Assembly: GCF_014384785.1 (NCBI RefSeq) | Contig: NZ_JACRSU010000002.1 | Location: 310,001-374,000, forward strand | DNA: 64,000 nucleotides | Direction: 5' to 3' | Source: Congzhengia minquanensis | GTDB taxonomy: Bacteria; Bacillota; Clostridia; UBA1381; UBA9506 | Shown: in pieces, positions 30,449-39,840 of the stretch | Layout: each line of letters begins with the position of its first letter | How positions within the stretch are numbered: the first letter of the stretch is position 1 | The notes under the pieces: model-generated | Seen by the model: only the letters and a program-made list of their open reading frames with translations | What the model was told of the DNA's origin: nothing | The model's database searches: none | Position numbers and translations under genes: made by a program

Positions 30449-31540
30449 ATGCGATTGCCAAATGGATACGGAAATGTTTCAAAGCTTTCTGGTAAAAGAA
30501 GAAAGCCGTGGAGAGCGAGAAAAACAGCCAAATGGATTATTGATGATAACGATAACAATAAACTAAAACAACAATTCATTACAATTGGCTATTTTGAAAC
30601 GAGGCAGGAGGCACTTCAAGCATTGGCCGAATATAATTCTAACCCTTATGACTTAAGACCTGATATAACATTTAAAGAAATATATATTAAAATGACTGAT
30701 CAAAAATTTAAAGAAATCAGTAAATCTAATATTAATGGGTATGAAGCGGCGTATAAACTATGTGCAGGTATTGAAAATATGAATTTTTTAGATATTAAAT
30801 TGGCGCATCTGCAAAGTGTTGTGGATGATTCCAATAAAAATTACCCTACATTAAGAAAGCTAAAGGTTTTATTTAATCAGATGTACGACTATGCTGTAAT
30901 GCATGAAATTATAGGCAAGGATAAACATATTGTTGAGTATGTTAATATTGGAAAACCACAAAAAAGCAATAAACATTTCCGCTTTACACATAATGAATTA
31001 GAAACAATGTGGCGTTGGGCTGAAAAAAACGAGTATATTCAAGTTATTCTTATGTTAATATATACAGGGGTACGCCCAGGTGAATTATTTAATTTAAAGA
31101 AACAAATGGTTAATCTTAAAGAAAAATCAATTTTTATTGAAAAAGGCAAGAATGATAATGCTGTCCGTAAAATACCTATCCATGACAAAGTATTTCATTT
31201 TTTCATCAACTGGATGAATAAAAATGATTCTGCATATTTGATAACTCAACTCAATGGAAAACAGATAATGTTTAAAAATAACCATGGGCAATTTACAGAA
31301 ACATATTGGTGCCCTCTATTGTCGGAGATGAATATTTTAAAATACAAAAACGATAGGGGTGAAACCAAAGAACATACGCCAGACGATACAAGACATACGT
31401 TTACTACAATGTGGAAAGAAAAAGGGCTTGATGAGGCAATGAGAAGAAAAATTCAAGGCCACAGCGGAAAAGGCATCGGCGAAATAGTATATACTCATTT
31501 TGAATTTGAACGTCTAAGAGAAGAACTAAATAAACTTTAG
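30449..31540 (+). CDS. int: Tyrosine-family integrase
   Basis: A 363-residue site-specific recombinase. N-terminal AP2-like DNA-binding region (about 1-65), core-binding domain (75-160), and catalytic domain with Arg209 in YTGVRPGE, Lys232 region (EKGKND), a PDDTRHTF box (Arg315), QGHSGKG (His338) and the tyrosine at 348 (IVYTHF). The box II position that is usually His reads Asp, as in some relatives. It integrates the phage at the 3' end of rpsI. The gene is AT-rich relative to the host. A GAGAGGG site precedes the ATG. Confidence 0.93.
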   Translation: MRLPNGYGNVSKLSGKRRKPWRARKTAKWIIDDNDNNKLKQQFITIGYFETRQEALQALAEYNSNPYDLRPDITFKEIYIKMTDQKFKEISKSNINGYEAAYKLCAGIENMNFLDIKLAHLQSVVDDSNKNYPTLRKLKVLFNQMYDYAVMHEIIGKDKHIVEYVNIGKPQKSNKHFRFTHNELETMWRWAEKNEYIQVILMLIYTGVRPGELFNLKKQMVNLKEKSIFIEKGKNDNAVRKIPIHDKVFHFFINWMNKNDSAYLITQLNGKQIMFKNNHGQFTETYWCPLLSEMNILKYKNDRGETKEHTPDDTRHTFTTMWKEKGLDEAMRRKIQGHSGKGIGEIVYTHFEFERLREELNKL

Positions 31541-31554
31541 CCAAAGTTATTATA

Positions 31555-31586
31555 TGTGTCATATGCGTGTCATATGTGTGTCATAT
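31555..31586. repeat. Three direct repeats spaced one helical turn; candidate integrase arm sites
   Basis: TGTGTCATAT, CGTGTCATAT and TGTGTCATAT begin at 31555, 31566 and 31577, exactly 11 bases apart, 15 bases after the integrase stop and next to the rpsI end. Ordered short direct repeats beside an attachment site are typical integrase arm-binding sites. Confidence 0.6.
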
Positions 31587-31625
31587 AGCTAAATTTTTAA
31601 AGGAATTTACAAGAACCCAAAAGAC

Positions 31626-31660
31626 AAAGAACCCCGAAAACACGCTGTTTTCGGGGTTTG
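31626..31660 (-). terminator. Terminator after rpsI
   Basis: AACCCCGAAAAC pairs with GTTTTCGGGGTT (12 bp, 5-base loop), followed on the - strand by a T-rich stretch (CTTTGTCTTTT). It closes the rplM-rpsI transcript. Confidence 0.85.
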
Positions 31661-31674
31661 TAAATAAGCAATAT

Positions 31675-32067
31675 TTATCTCTTGGAGAACTGCGGAGCAC
31701 GACGTGCGCCTTTGAGTCCGTACTTCTTTCTTTCTTTCATTCTTGGGTCACGGGTTAAGAAACCTGCTTTTTTCAGAAGCGGTCTGTAGGTTGCTTCATC
31801 AGCTTCTAAAAGTGCTCTTGAAATGCCGTGACGAATCGCACCCGCCTGACCGGTAAAACCGCCGCCTACAACGTTTGCATAAACATCAAACTTGCCCTCT
31901 GTTTTTGTCAAAACCAAAGGCTGGTTTACAATAATTTTCAGTGTTTCAAGACCAAAATAGTCATCTAAAGGTCTGCCGTTTATAATAATATCGCCTTTAC
32001 CGGGCAAAAGTCTTACCCTTGCGACGGATTTCTTTCTTCTTCCTGTACCATAGAAAAAGTCTGCCAT
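31675..32067 (-). CDS. rpsI: Ribosomal protein S9
   Basis: A 130-residue S9 with the typical [17 protein letters not shown] start, [20 protein letters not shown] and the C-terminal PQFSKR that reaches the ribosomal P site. It follows rplM by 13 bases, the standard pairing. The phage integrated at its 3' end; the reading frame is intact, so the phage or the junction restores it. Confidence 0.97.
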   Translation of the reverse strand: MADFFYGTGRRKKSVARVRLLPGKGDIIINGRPLDDYFGLETLKIIVNQPLVLTKTEGKFDVYANVVGGGFTGQAGAIRHGISRALLEADEATYRPLLKKAGFLTRDPRMKERKKYGLKGARRAPQFSKR

Positions 32068-32080
32068 TTATTTCTCCTCC

Positions 32081-32521
32081 TTATTTAATCTCTAAAGCCC
32101 AAGCTTCAGGTTTCTGTGCTGCGTTATCATGTTCTGCACCGGCATATACTCTAAGTCTTGTTAAAGCCTTCGCGCCCAGTGTGTTGTGCGGAAGCATGCC
32201 TTTTACAGCTTTCATCATTGCAAATTCAGGTTTTTCCTGCATGAGCTTGCTGTATTTCACTTCTTTTAAGCCGCCCACATAACCTGTGTGTCTGTAATAG
32301 ATTTTCTGGTCCAGCTTTTTGCCGGTGAGCACGGCTTTGCCTGCATTGATGATGATAACAAATTCGCCGCAGTCGACATGAGGAGTAAATTCAGGCCTGT
32401 GCTTTCCTCTCAAGATGCTTGCTGCTTGTGTTGCTACTCTGCCCAACGGTTTACCGTCAGCATCTATAATGTACCATTTTCTTTCCACTTCATTGGCTTT
32501 CGCCATATAAGATGTACTCAT
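32081..32521 (-). CDS. rplM: Ribosomal protein L13
   Basis: The 146-residue product has [19 protein letters not shown], the [18 protein letters not shown] region and [20 protein letters not shown] of L13. AGGAGG precedes the ATG. First gene of the rplM-rpsI operon, with a consensus promoter 60 bases upstream. A small hairpin (ACAGA/TCTGT) in the leader could be an autoregulatory site. Confidence 0.97.
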   Translation of the reverse strand: MSTSYMAKANEVERKWYIIDADGKPLGRVATQAASILRGKHRPEFTPHVDCGEFVIIINAGKAVLTGKKLDQKIYYRHTGYVGGLKEVKYSKLMQEKPEFAMMKAVKGMLPHNTLGAKALTRLRVYAGAEHDNAAQKPEAWALEIK

Positions 32522-32582
32522 ATTTTGCTTAACCTCCTAAATTTAAACAGAATTCATCTGTCTTTCTATCGCAACGTTAAAT

Positions 32583-32611
32583 ATTATAAAACAAATATTT
32601 ACATTTGTCAA
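32583..32611 (-). promoter_or_regulatory. rplM-rpsI promoter
   Basis: TTGACA, 17 bases, TATAAT: both hexamers perfect. It is typical of a strongly expressed ribosomal operon. Confidence 0.88.
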
Positions 32612-32696
32612 GTACTTTTTTTATAAAAATCAAAATAAGTTTTACAAAGTCCGTTTTTCTCTCATTTACTTTCATTTGCTTTCAAATGCTCAAACT

Positions 32697-33365
32697 CTAT
32701 TTTAACTTTTTTTCTAAAAAACTCACAATTTCGCTGTGAATTTCTGTAATTTCTTTTATTTTACCATTCTCAGCGCAGCAAACTCTGTTCCAGCCCAAAT
32801 GACCGCACACATGCAACGCATTTTCGTATGCTGCTTTTAAATATGTCTCATTTTTTTCGTGAATATCCTTTTGCGCTTCTCCCGTGATTTTATTTTTCCG
32901 GTTTGCCATGAGCATTTTCGCATATTGCGGAGGCATGTCTAAAAAAATCACGGTGTCAGGCACAGGCAGCCCCAATCTGCCATATTCAAAATCGCACAGC
33001 CAATCGATAAATTCTGTTTTATCACCATCAATTTTCATCGCCTGGTGCACAATGTTTGATGTGACATACCGGTCGCAGACAATCGTGCCGCCCTCTTCAT
33101 AGAAAGCGCCCCATTTCATTTTAAAGCTTGCATACCGGTCAATTGCATAAAATGCAGACGCCGCATAGGCATTCACATCTCCTGGGTTTTCACCCAAATC
33201 GCCTGCCAGATACCGTTTCACCGGCAGGCAAAAATCGCTTTCATAGTCTGGAAAAGACACCAACTGCACTTGGCTCCCCTTTTTTTTCAATGCTTCATAC
33301 AACAACTTTGCCTGGGTTTCCTTGCCGCTGGAATCAACACCCTCAATTACAATCAGCCTGCCCAT
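32697..33365 (-). CDS. tmk: Thymidylate kinase
   Basis: I start at ATG 33365 ([18 protein letters not shown]), whose first base overlaps the thyX stop (TAATG), with GGAGG upstream. The 222-residue protein has the P-loop GVDSSGKE at 9-16, DRYVTSN and a LID region. It converts dTMP to dTDP and directly follows thyX, the enzyme that makes dTMP. Confidence 0.93.
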   Translation of the reverse strand: MGRLIVIEGVDSSGKETQAKLLYEALKKKGSQVQLVSFPDYESDFCLPVKRYLAGDLGENPGDVNAYAASAFYAIDRYASFKMKWGAFYEEGGTIVCDRYVTSNIVHQAMKIDGDKTEFIDWLCDFEYGRLGLPVPDTVIFLDMPPQYAKMLMANRKNKITGEAQKDIHEKNETYLKAAYENALHVCGHLGWNRVCCAENGKIKEITEIHSEIVSFLEKKLK

Positions 33366-34129
33366 TATTTTGCCTCCGAAAGATAGGTTTTGCGCATAAG
33401 CTCCACCTTGCCGCAGCTCATTTTCCCCTCGGGGCACGGCCCGCTGACGCAGGACGGCCCTGCTTTTTTAAACAGCGTCGGCGCAACCTCTTGAACCAGC
33501 TTCAGCATTTCGTTTGCCAGAGCGCGAATTTCCCACTGCGCCCTGCTGCAACAGCGGTGGCGGAAAAAGTTCATCAGGCTCCTTGCGTTCATAGTAACGA
33601 CCATTTTTGTCTCGCAGGCGTTGGGCAGAACAAAGCGTGCATCTTCAATTGCCGCCTTTTCTGCCTTGGTTTTGGCCTGTTTTTCATCCATTCCCTGCTC
33701 TCTCAATGCTTTAAAGTGTTTCTGAAACAGAATTTCTGTCAGCTTGTCATAGGCCGCCTGTTCCTGTTCCATAGTTTCCAAAAACACTTTTTTTGCCTCT
33801 GGAATCGCCTCAATTTCCGGCGGAATTATGTACTCAAACATGCCTTCTTTTACATAGCGCTGAGATTTTACGCTATAGCTTGCGAGTCTGTGCCGGGTAA
33901 TTTGCGCAAGCAGACTGCGGCTTACCCCCTCGATGCCAAAGGTAAACGAAACGTGTTCAATGGGGCTTTCATGGCCTAAATTCATCAGCATATTTAAAAA
34001 CTTATCGGTTTTTTCGTCTGTCAGCCCGTCTAAAATGTTGTCCACACCGCTGTCGGAATAGCAGAGTTTTGCAGCGGCCGCCACAATTTTCTCCGGTTCG
34101 CCTGTGTGCTGTAATAGCGTTACTCTCAT
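33365..34129 (-). CDS. thyX: FAD-dependent thymidylate synthase
   Basis: A 254-residue ThyX with the signature [14 protein letters not shown] at 79-92 (RHR-x7-8-S-Q-R-Y), and the C-terminal [16 protein letters not shown]. It makes dTMP using FAD and NADPH instead of the ThyA chemistry. A conserved cysteine cluster at the C-terminus ([15 protein letters not shown]) is an extra. Coupled to ribF upstream (ATGG/TGA overlap), the product of which supplies FAD. Confidence 0.95.
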   Translation of the reverse strand: MRVTLLQHTGEPEKIVAAAAKLCYSDSGVDNILDGLTDEKTDKFLNMLMNLGHESPIEHVSFTFGIEGVSRSLLAQITRHRLASYSVKSQRYVKEGMFEYIIPPEIEAIPEAKKVFLETMEQEQAAYDKLTEILFQKHFKALREQGMDEKQAKTKAEKAAIEDARFVLPNACETKMVVTMNARSLMNFFRHRCCSRAQWEIRALANEMLKLVQEVAPTLFKKAGPSCVSGPCPEGKMSCGKVELMRKTYLSEAK

Positions 34130-35025
34130 GGTTCTACCTCCGTAATGTTCAGTCGGTCTTCTCTATCTGATTCTAATTGCTTTTCTAAATCTTTTACACT
34201 TTGATAAGAAACAAATCCGCGCATCCAGCGCAAAAAATCTATGGTGATGGTCTGCCCGTATAGGTCGCCGTCAAACCCGATGAGATGGGTTTCCACCCGC
34301 TCGATTTTCACCTTGTCGAAGCTTGTGGTTCCCACGTTTGTAATTGCCTGATATGGCACGCCTGCAACATATGCTGTGGTGGCATATACGCCGTATTTCG
34401 GTGTTAAGCGCCACTCGGGTACAAGGATATTGGCCGTTGGAAAACCATAGGTTCTGCCCAATTTTTTTCCGGTAATTACGGTTCCGGTAAACCTGTATGG
34501 CCTTCCCAAAAGCTGGTTTGCCAGGCCGATGCTGCCATCTATAACCGCATTTCTCACTTCAGAGCTCGAACAAACCACGCCGTTCATCAAAAGCGGCTTT
34601 ACAACATGGACAGAAAAGCCATACTGTTCACCCAACCTGCTCAAAAGGGCGGCATCTCCGGCAGAATTTTTGCCAAACCGGTTGTTTTCTCCTACAACCG
34701 CAAGCTTCATGTGCAGCTTGTCCACCAAAACTTGCTTCACAAAGTCCTCCGGCATTCGGTCTTTCACGTTTTCAAATGCTTCAAAAATGACTGTATCAAG
34801 GCCAAGTTCTGAAAAAATTTCTTCCTTTTGCGCCTTGTCTGTAATGGTTTTTAGCGTGCCTTCGCCTTTTAAACAGTTTATCGGGTGCTTTAAAAAGGTG
34901 TAAACCACCGGAGTGAGATGTTCTTGTTTTGAAAGCGTTTTAAGATTTTGCAAAAGCTTTTGGTGACCCTTGTGAATACCGTCAAAATTGCCGATGGTAA
35001 CGGCAGTTCTGTCTGTGTTTTCCAA
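34126..35025 (-). CDS. ribF: Bifunctional riboflavin kinase / FAD synthetase
   Basis: N-terminal nucleotidyltransferase with [13 protein letters not shown], and a C-terminal flavokinase with [11 protein letters not shown] and a GxxxG region. It makes FMN and FAD. I place the start at TTG 35025, with GGGGG 9 bases upstream; a longer frame to 35070 would overlap truB. It is just ahead of the FAD-dependent thyX. Confidence 0.93.
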   Translation of the reverse strand: MENTDRTAVTIGNFDGIHKGHQKLLQNLKTLSKQEHLTPVVYTFLKHPINCLKGEGTLKTITDKAQKEEIFSELGLDTVIFEAFENVKDRMPEDFVKQVLVDKLHMKLAVVGENNRFGKNSAGDAALLSRLGEQYGFSVHVVKPLLMNGVVCSSSEVRNAVIDGSIGLANQLLGRPYRFTGTVITGKKLGRTYGFPTANILVPEWRLTPKYGVYATTAYVAGVPYQAITNVGTTSFDKVKIERVETHLIGFDGDLYGQTITIDFLRWMRGFVSYQSVKDLEKQLESDREDRLNITEVEP

Positions 35026-35038
35026 GCTAAAACGCCCC

Positions 35039-35932
35039 CTAATAAAAACTTTTGTCCATTGCCAAAACAAACTGGCTTCCGTCTTTCATCACTTTTAAAA
35101 TACACAGCAGCTCACCGCCGCTGTAAATCCGAAATAATTCGTTTTCACAAAAATCGCAAATGTGCAATTGTTCCGGTCGAAGCCTTATCCCGTTTTTTAG
35201 CTTTGCCGCGCTTGCCTCGTCTGCTTGAACCAACTTTAAGCCAGACAGCGCCTCGTCTGGTGAAATCAGCAGCTGTTCGGCGGTTCCGTTTTTCGCAGCC
35301 AGCTCAATTTCTTCAAGGGTGTGGGAATTTCCTAAGCAAAATATGCCGCTTTGCGTCCGCAGCAAAGACTCCATCGCCGCCCCTGTGCCTAATTTTTCAC
35401 CGATGTCGCGGCACAGCGCCCGTATGTAAGTGCCTTTTGAGCAGTGAACCGCAAGGTCAAAAGAGGTTCCGTTAAAATTAGACACATCAAGGGAAAAAAC
35501 GGTAATTTTTCTGGGGCTGCGCTGGGTAACAATGCCCTTTCTTGCAAGCTGGTAAAGCTTTTGACCGTTTACCTTTATGGCGGAATACATTGGCGGAACT
35601 TGCTCAGTTTCGCCTGCAAAGCTCTGCACCGCCTGAATTAGCTCCGTTTCTGTAACCGCAACGTTCTTTGTTTCAAACACCGTTCCGCTTAAATCGTCGG
35701 TATCTGTCACCACGCCTAACCGAACGCGGGCCGCATAGCGTTTTTCTTCCGCCATCACCAGGTCGGAAAGCTTGGTGGCTTTTCCCATCAAAATGGGCAA
35801 AACGCCTTCCGCATCCGGGTCTAATGTTCCCGTGTGCCCTACCCGTTTCATTTGAAACGTCCGCCGTATGAACGACACCACATCATGAGATGTCATGCCT
35901 TTTGGTTTATAAACGTTTAAAATTCCAAACAA
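35039..35932 (-). CDS. truB: tRNA pseudouridine(55) synthase
   Basis: A 297-residue TruB with GILNVYKPKGMTSHDVV, VGHTGTLDPDAEGVLPI (catalytic Asp), and the C-terminal PUA-like extension. It makes pseudouridine-55 of tRNA. It sits between trmD and ribF in a translation/cofactor operon, as usual in Firmicutes. Confidence 0.96.
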   Translation of the reverse strand: MFGILNVYKPKGMTSHDVVSFIRRTFQMKRVGHTGTLDPDAEGVLPILMGKATKLSDLVMAEEKRYAARVRLGVVTDTDDLSGTVFETKNVAVTETELIQAVQSFAGETEQVPPMYSAIKVNGQKLYQLARKGIVTQRSPRKITVFSLDVSNFNGTSFDLAVHCSKGTYIRALCRDIGEKLGTGAAMESLLRTQSGIFCLGNSHTLEEIELAAKNGTAEQLLISPDEALSGLKLVQADEASAAKLKNGIRLRPEQLHICDFCENELFRIYSGGELLCILKVMKDGSQFVLAMDKSFY

Positions 35933-35948
35933 CGAAGTTCTCCTTTAT

Positions 35949-37226
35949 TTAAAGTAACTTATTTTTCGTCATTAAAATACCGATTACCGTTTTCGCGTCT
36001 TTCAGTTCCCCTTCCGCTGCCATTTCTGTCAGCCTATCCAGCGCAAATTTTTCACACGTTAAAAACTCGCCGTCGTCAGGGGTGGCCTCTCCTTTTTCTA
36101 AATCTGTAGCCAAAAAAACTGAAATTTCCTCGTCGCAAAAACCCGGGCTTGCGTAAAACGAGCCCAACAGCTCCATGTTTCCGGCGGTTAAGCCGGTTTC
36201 CTCCATCAGTTCCCGTGCTCCGGCCTCCTTTGGGTCTTCCCCCTTGTCCAGTTTTCCGGCCGGGATTTCCAGCGTTTCCTTCATAAACGGATATCGAAAC
36301 TGCCGAACCAGATAAACAAAACCGTCTTCGTCCAGCGCCACAACGCCAACGCCGCCCGGATGACGCACCACCTCCCGGGTGGCCTCGCGCCCGTCGGGGA
36401 GCAGAGCCGTGTCTTTTTCCAGCCGGACAATTTTACCGTCGTATATGGTTTTGCTCGATTTGCGTTTTTCAATGAGATTCATGTGTTTTCCTTCCATTTC
36501 CGATTTGATATCGTCAAGCATGCGCTTGTCACCTTTGCTCAGTTCTGCTGTTTCCAAAAGATCAGGACGTTTAGAAAGTGTGCGTTTTAACGATTCTTTC
36601 CGTTTCCATGCCTCAATGTTCACATGGTGGCCTGAAAGCAGCACCTCCGGCACCTTTTTCCCTAAAAAGTCCGGCGGGCGCGTATACTGGGGATGCTCTA
36701 AAAGCCCGCCATATAACGACTCGTTTTCAAAAGACTCGTTTGAAGCCAAAACACCCGGAATCATTCTTGCCACTGCATCTACCACCATCATGGCAGGAAG
36801 TTCGCCGCCCGTCAGCACATAGTCCCCGGCTGAAAGCTCCTCGTCCACAATTTTTTCCAAAACCCGCTCGTCCACGCCCTCATAGTGGCCGCACAACAGC
36901 ACGATATGGTCTTTTTTAGAAAGGCGCACCGCATCCGTTTGGTGAAACACCTTGCCCTGGGGCGACATATAAATCACATAAGGCTTTGCATCGGTTTCGT
37001 TTTTAATACTTTCAAATGCACGGTACACCGGCATGGGCTGCATTACCATTCCGGCGCCGCCGCCGTAAGGATAATCGTCCACCCGGTTGTGGCGGTTGTT
37101 TGCATAGTCGCGGATATTTATGTAATTTAATTCAATCAGTCCACTTGCCTGTGCCCGCCCAATGATACTCTCGCCCAAAACAGCTTGTACCATGCCGGGA
37201 AACAGCGTTAAAATGTCAAACCGCAT
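35949..37226 (-). CDS. trmD: TrmD methyltransferase fused to NUDIX hydrolase
   Basis: One 425-residue frame. Residues 1-245 are a complete tRNA (guanine-N1)-methyltransferase: LTLFPGM, DYPYGGGAGMVMQ and the SAM-knot LTGGELPAMMVVDA. Residues 249-425 are a NUDIX hydrolase of the ADP-ribose pyrophosphatase type with the box GKLDKGEDPKEAGARELMEE (continuing TGL). Met249 at 36482 has AAGGA 6 bases upstream, so separate translation of the hydrolase is also possible. Expected functions: m1G37 in tRNA and nucleotide-sugar hydrolysis. Confidence 0.92.
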   Translation of the reverse strand: MRFDILTLFPGMVQAVLGESIIGRAQASGLIELNYINIRDYANNRHNRVDDYPYGGGAGMVMQPMPVYRAFESIKNETDAKPYVIYMSPQGKVFHQTDAVRLSKKDHIVLLCGHYEGVDERVLEKIVDEELSAGDYVLTGGELPAMMVVDAVARMIPGVLASNESFENESLYGGLLEHPQYTRPPDFLGKKVPEVLLSGHHVNIEAWKRKESLKRTLSKRPDLLETAELSKGDKRMLDDIKSEMEGKHMNLIEKRKSSKTIYDGKIVRLEKDTALLPDGREATREVVRHPGGVGVVALDEDGFVYLVRQFRYPFMKETLEIPAGKLDKGEDPKEAGARELMEETGLTAGNMELLGSFYASPGFCDEEISVFLATDLEKGEATPDDGEFLTCEKFALDRLTEMAAEGELKDAKTVIGILMTKNKLL

Positions 37227-37230
37227 TTTA

Positions 37231-37716
37231 TCAGTCCTCTAACCCTTCGGGAATTGTCACATAAATTTTGTTCTGCGTCAGGTCCACCCTGTCGATAACG
37301 CCGTCAATAACCGGCAGATAAAGGGTTTTGCCGTCTATGGTCTTAATTTCATAAATATCGTTGGCGCCGGTGTTAAAAACCTCGGTAAGCTTGCCGAACA
37401 CAGACCCGTTCGTCACCGCGTCAAGACCGATTAAGTCTTTAATATAATACCGGCCCTCCGGCAGCGGCAGCTTTTCAGTAAACAAAATCTTGCCCCTCTG
37501 CATCTCTGCCTCGTTCATGTCTGCCACTTCCCGGAACTTCACAATCAGTGTATTTTTATGCACACGGGACAGCTCCACGTGAAGAGGCGTTCCGTCCTGC
37601 AAGTAGAATTCTTCCATATTTAACAAATCATATAAATCGTCGGTCCAGGGAGCAAGCTTTACTTCGCCTTTAATGCCGTGGGTACCAACAATTTTTCCAA
37701 TTTCAATCAGTTCCAT
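37231..37716 (-). CDS. rimM: 16S rRNA processing protein RimM
   Basis: Start ATG 37716 (MELIEIGKIVGTHGIKGEVK) after GAGGG; an ATG six bases further upstream is possible. The two-domain pattern includes GTHGIKGEVKLAPWTDD and the PRC-barrel PEGRYYIKDLIGLDA. It aids 30S maturation. It lies four bases from trmD, the standard order. Confidence 0.95.
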   Translation of the reverse strand: MELIEIGKIVGTHGIKGEVKLAPWTDDLYDLLNMEEFYLQDGTPLHVELSRVHKNTLIVKFREVADMNEAEMQRGKILFTEKLPLPEGRYYIKDLIGLDAVTNGSVFGKLTEVFNTGANDIYEIKTIDGKTLYLPVIDGVIDRVDLTQNKIYVTIPEGLED

Positions 37717-37730
37717 TTTCATCCCTCTAT

Positions 37731-37765
37731 TAAAAAGAGGCTGTCTTATAAAAGGCAGCCTCTTT
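37731..37765 (-). terminator. Terminator after clpX
   Basis: AAAGAGGCTG pairs with CAGCCTCTTT, followed on the - strand by TTTTTAAT. It separates clpX from rimM. Confidence 0.85.
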
Positions 37766-37770
37766 ATATT

Positions 37771-39036
37771 TTACGACGCTGCCGAGTCGCCGTCTATCAG
37801 CGCTTGTTTCCGGGAAACCACCGGCGGCTTGTGCTCCGTTACGCATTCTTTCGTAATGGTGCAGCTTTCAACGTCTTCCTCCGACGGAAGTTCGTACATA
37901 ATATCCAGCATGGCCTCCTCGATGATGGAGCGCAGTCCCCTGGCCCCTGTCTTTCTGTCAAGTGCTTTCTGGGCAATGGCTTCAATGGCGTCTTCTTCCA
38001 TGTTCAGCGTAATTCCGTCTATCTCAAACAGCTTTTTATACTGTTTTAAAATCGCATTTTTGGGTTCTTTAATAATGCGCACCAACGACTTTTTGTCCAG
38101 CATGTCAAGCGATGCAACAACCGGCAGTCTGCCAATCAGCTCCGGAATAATTCCGAACTTCAGCAAATCCTGGGGTTCAATTTTTGCCAAAACCTCGCCC
38201 ACGTTATAGTCGTTTTTGCTTTTAATGTCTGCGCCGAAGCCCATAGATTTTGACATGGTTCTTCTGCTGATAATTTTTTCAATGCCGTCGAACGCGCCGC
38301 CGCAGATGAACAAAATGTTGGTTGTGTCAATCTGCAAAAATTCCTGGTGGGGGTGCTTTCTTCCGCCGGTGGGCGGCACAGAGGCCACCGTTCCCTCCAA
38401 AATTTTAAGGAGCGCCTGCTGAACACCCTCGCCGCTGACGTCGCGGGTAATGGACGTATTTTCAGACTTTCTGGTAATTTTGTCAATTTCGTCGATATAA
38501 ATTATGCCGCGCTGAGCGTCCTCAATTGAACCGTCTGCTGCCTGAATGAGCTTGAGCAAAATGTTTTCAACGTCCTCACCAACATAGCCCGCCTCGGTTA
38601 AAGTGGTGGCGTCTGCAATTGCAAACGGAACGTTTAAAATTTTTGCCAGCGTTTGTGCCAGCAGTGTTTTGCCCGAACCGGTAGGGCCAAGCAGGAGAAT
38701 GTTGGACTTTTGAATGTCCACGTCGTGTGCCCCGCTTTTATTTTCAATGCGCTTATAATGATTGTAAACCGCCACAGAAAGCGTTTTTTTCGCCTTGTCC
38801 TGACCGATTACATATTGGTCTAAAATTTCTTTAATTTCTTTTGGCTTCGGAAGTCCGCCTAAACTTACCTCCGGCTCGGAAATGTCAAAATTTTCGCCCA
38901 AATAACGGTTGCAAAGCGCAATGCACTCATTGCAAATACAAACGTTTGGGCCTTCAAACATTCTCAGAACTTCGTTTTCATATTTCCCGCAGAAGCTGCA
39001 GCGAATTTTCAAGTCTTCATCATTTCTCGTTGCCAT
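37771..39036 (-). CDS. clpX: ClpX, ATPase subunit of Clp protease
   Basis: Start ATG 39036 ([17 protein letters not shown]). Zinc-binding N-domain (CSFCG ... [10 protein letters not shown]), Walker [13 protein letters not shown], Walker [11 protein letters not shown], and a LIVGF-like loop ([12 protein letters not shown]) plus C-terminal sensor 2. It unfolds tagged proteins for ClpP. It lies downstream of clpP but is separated by a strong terminator, so it has its own control. A hairpin (CGGGT/ACCCG, 39136-39154) lies in its leader. Confidence 0.96.
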   Translation of the reverse strand: MATRNDEDLKIRCSFCGKYENEVLRMFEGPNVCICNECIALCNRYLGENFDISEPEVSLGGLPKPKEIKEILDQYVIGQDKAKKTLSVAVYNHYKRIENKSGAHDVDIQKSNILLLGPTGSGKTLLAQTLAKILNVPFAIADATTLTEAGYVGEDVENILLKLIQAADGSIEDAQRGIIYIDEIDKITRKSENTSITRDVSGEGVQQALLKILEGTVASVPPTGGRKHPHQEFLQIDTTNILFICGGAFDGIEKIISRRTMSKSMGFGADIKSKNDYNVGEVLAKIEPQDLLKFGIIPELIGRLPVVASLDMLDKKSLVRIIKEPKNAILKQYKKLFEIDGITLNMEEDAIEAIAQKALDRKTGARGLRSIIEEAMLDIMYELPSEEDVESCTITKECVTEHKPPVVSRKQALIDGDSAAS

Positions 39037-39170
39037 ATGAAACACAGCCTTTCTGCCCGCTTTTTTTCTGTATACAAATTTCGGGCAGAATTTGCACACA
39101 ACAAAAAGATAATACTATTATACTTTTATGTATCACGGGTTGTTTTGTTACCCGAAAGGTTCACTCTCTT

Positions 39171-39203
39171 AAAAAGGGGCTGTCATAATAACAGCCCCTT
39201 TTT
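39171..39203 (-). terminator. Terminator after clpP
   Basis: AAAAAGGGGCTG pairs with CAGCCCCTTTTT with a 9-base loop; T runs exist on both strands, so it may work both ways. Confidence 0.88.
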
Positions 39204-39217
39204 GTAAGACTCACACT

Positions 39218-39814
39218 TTATTTTTGAATTTCTCTTCCTGAAACAATGACTTTGTCGATCAAACCATAGGCCGCGGCCTCGTCGGCCGACATGAAGTTGT
39301 CACGCTCGGTGTCCTGCTGAATTTGCTCAATCGGTTTTCCAGTCCGCTCGCTTAAAATTTTGTTCAATGTTTCTTTAATTCTAATAATTCTGTCGGCATG
39401 GATTTTAATGTCCGTCGCCTGGCCCTGCATGCCGCCTAAGGGCTGATGAATCATAATTTCACTGTTGGGAAGGGCAAACCGCTTTCCGGGTGCCCCAGCC
39501 GCCAGCAAAAACGCACCCATAGAGGCCGCCATGCCAACGCAAATGGTAGACACGTCGCACCTTATGTATTGCATCGTGTCATAAATTGCCATGCCGGAAG
39601 TAATGGAACCCCCGGGGCTGTTGATGTAAAACTGAATGTCCTTGTCAGGGTCTTCGCCTTCCAAAAACAACATCTGCGCAACCACTAAGCTGGCGGTTAC
39701 GTCGTTCACTTCCTCGCTTAAAAATATAATTCTGTCTCTTAAAAGTCTGGAATAGATATCGTAGGAACGCTCACCCCTGCTTGTCTGTTCCACAACCACC
39801 GGTACTAAGCTCAT
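39218..39814 (-). CDS. clpP: ClpP protease subunit
   Basis: A 198-residue serine protease with the triad Ser98 (GMAASMGA), His123 (IMIHQPLGG) and Asp172. It forms the barrel that degrades proteins fed by ClpX. It starts after AGGAGG-like ACGGAGG. Tig-clpP-clpX order is the common bacterial arrangement. Confidence 0.97.
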   Translation of the reverse strand: MSLVPVVVEQTSRGERSYDIYSRLLRDRIIFLSEEVNDVTASLVVAQMLFLEGEDPDKDIQFYINSPGGSITSGMAIYDTMQYIRCDVSTICVGMAASMGAFLLAAGAPGKRFALPNSEIMIHQPLGGMQGQATDIKIHADRIIRIKETLNKILSERTGKPIEQIQQDTERDNFMSADEAAAYGLIDKVIVSGREIQK

Positions 39815-39840
39815 TAAAATTACCTCCGTAGGCTAAAAAT

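Larger units (their letters stand above)
1..31590 (-). mobile_element. Siphovirus-like prophage, truncated at the window's left edge
   Basis: An integrase, divergent repressor/Cro region, antirepressor, replication module, terminase, portal, capsid, tail tube and tape measure genes appear in the usual order of a temperate tailed phage. Head, tail and replication genes run on the - strand; repressor, protease and integrase run on the + strand. The right boundary lies between the integrase stop (31540) and the rpsI stop (31675). Tail tip, fibres, lysis genes and the other attachment site would lie left of base 1. No structural gene seen is obviously broken, so the phage may be functional; that is inference. 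Confidence 0.95.
31541..31680. other. Right prophage-chromosome junction (attachment site region)
   Basis: Phage integrase ends at 31540 and host rpsI ends at 31675. The junction lies between, probably at the rpsI 3' end. The matching left copy is outside the window, so the core cannot be fixed. Confidence 0.6.

Noticed and set aside
30294..30482. 62-codon frame on the - strand before the integrase
   Set aside because: No ribosome site; it extends through promoter and terminator elements and overlaps the integrase start.
31541..31680. tRNA gene as integration target
   Set aside because: No cloverleaf or CCA end; the adjoining host gene is clearly rpsI.
31567..31758. + strand frame spanning the attachment region into rpsI
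   Set aside because: Antisense to rpsI and reading through its terminator; no ribosome site.
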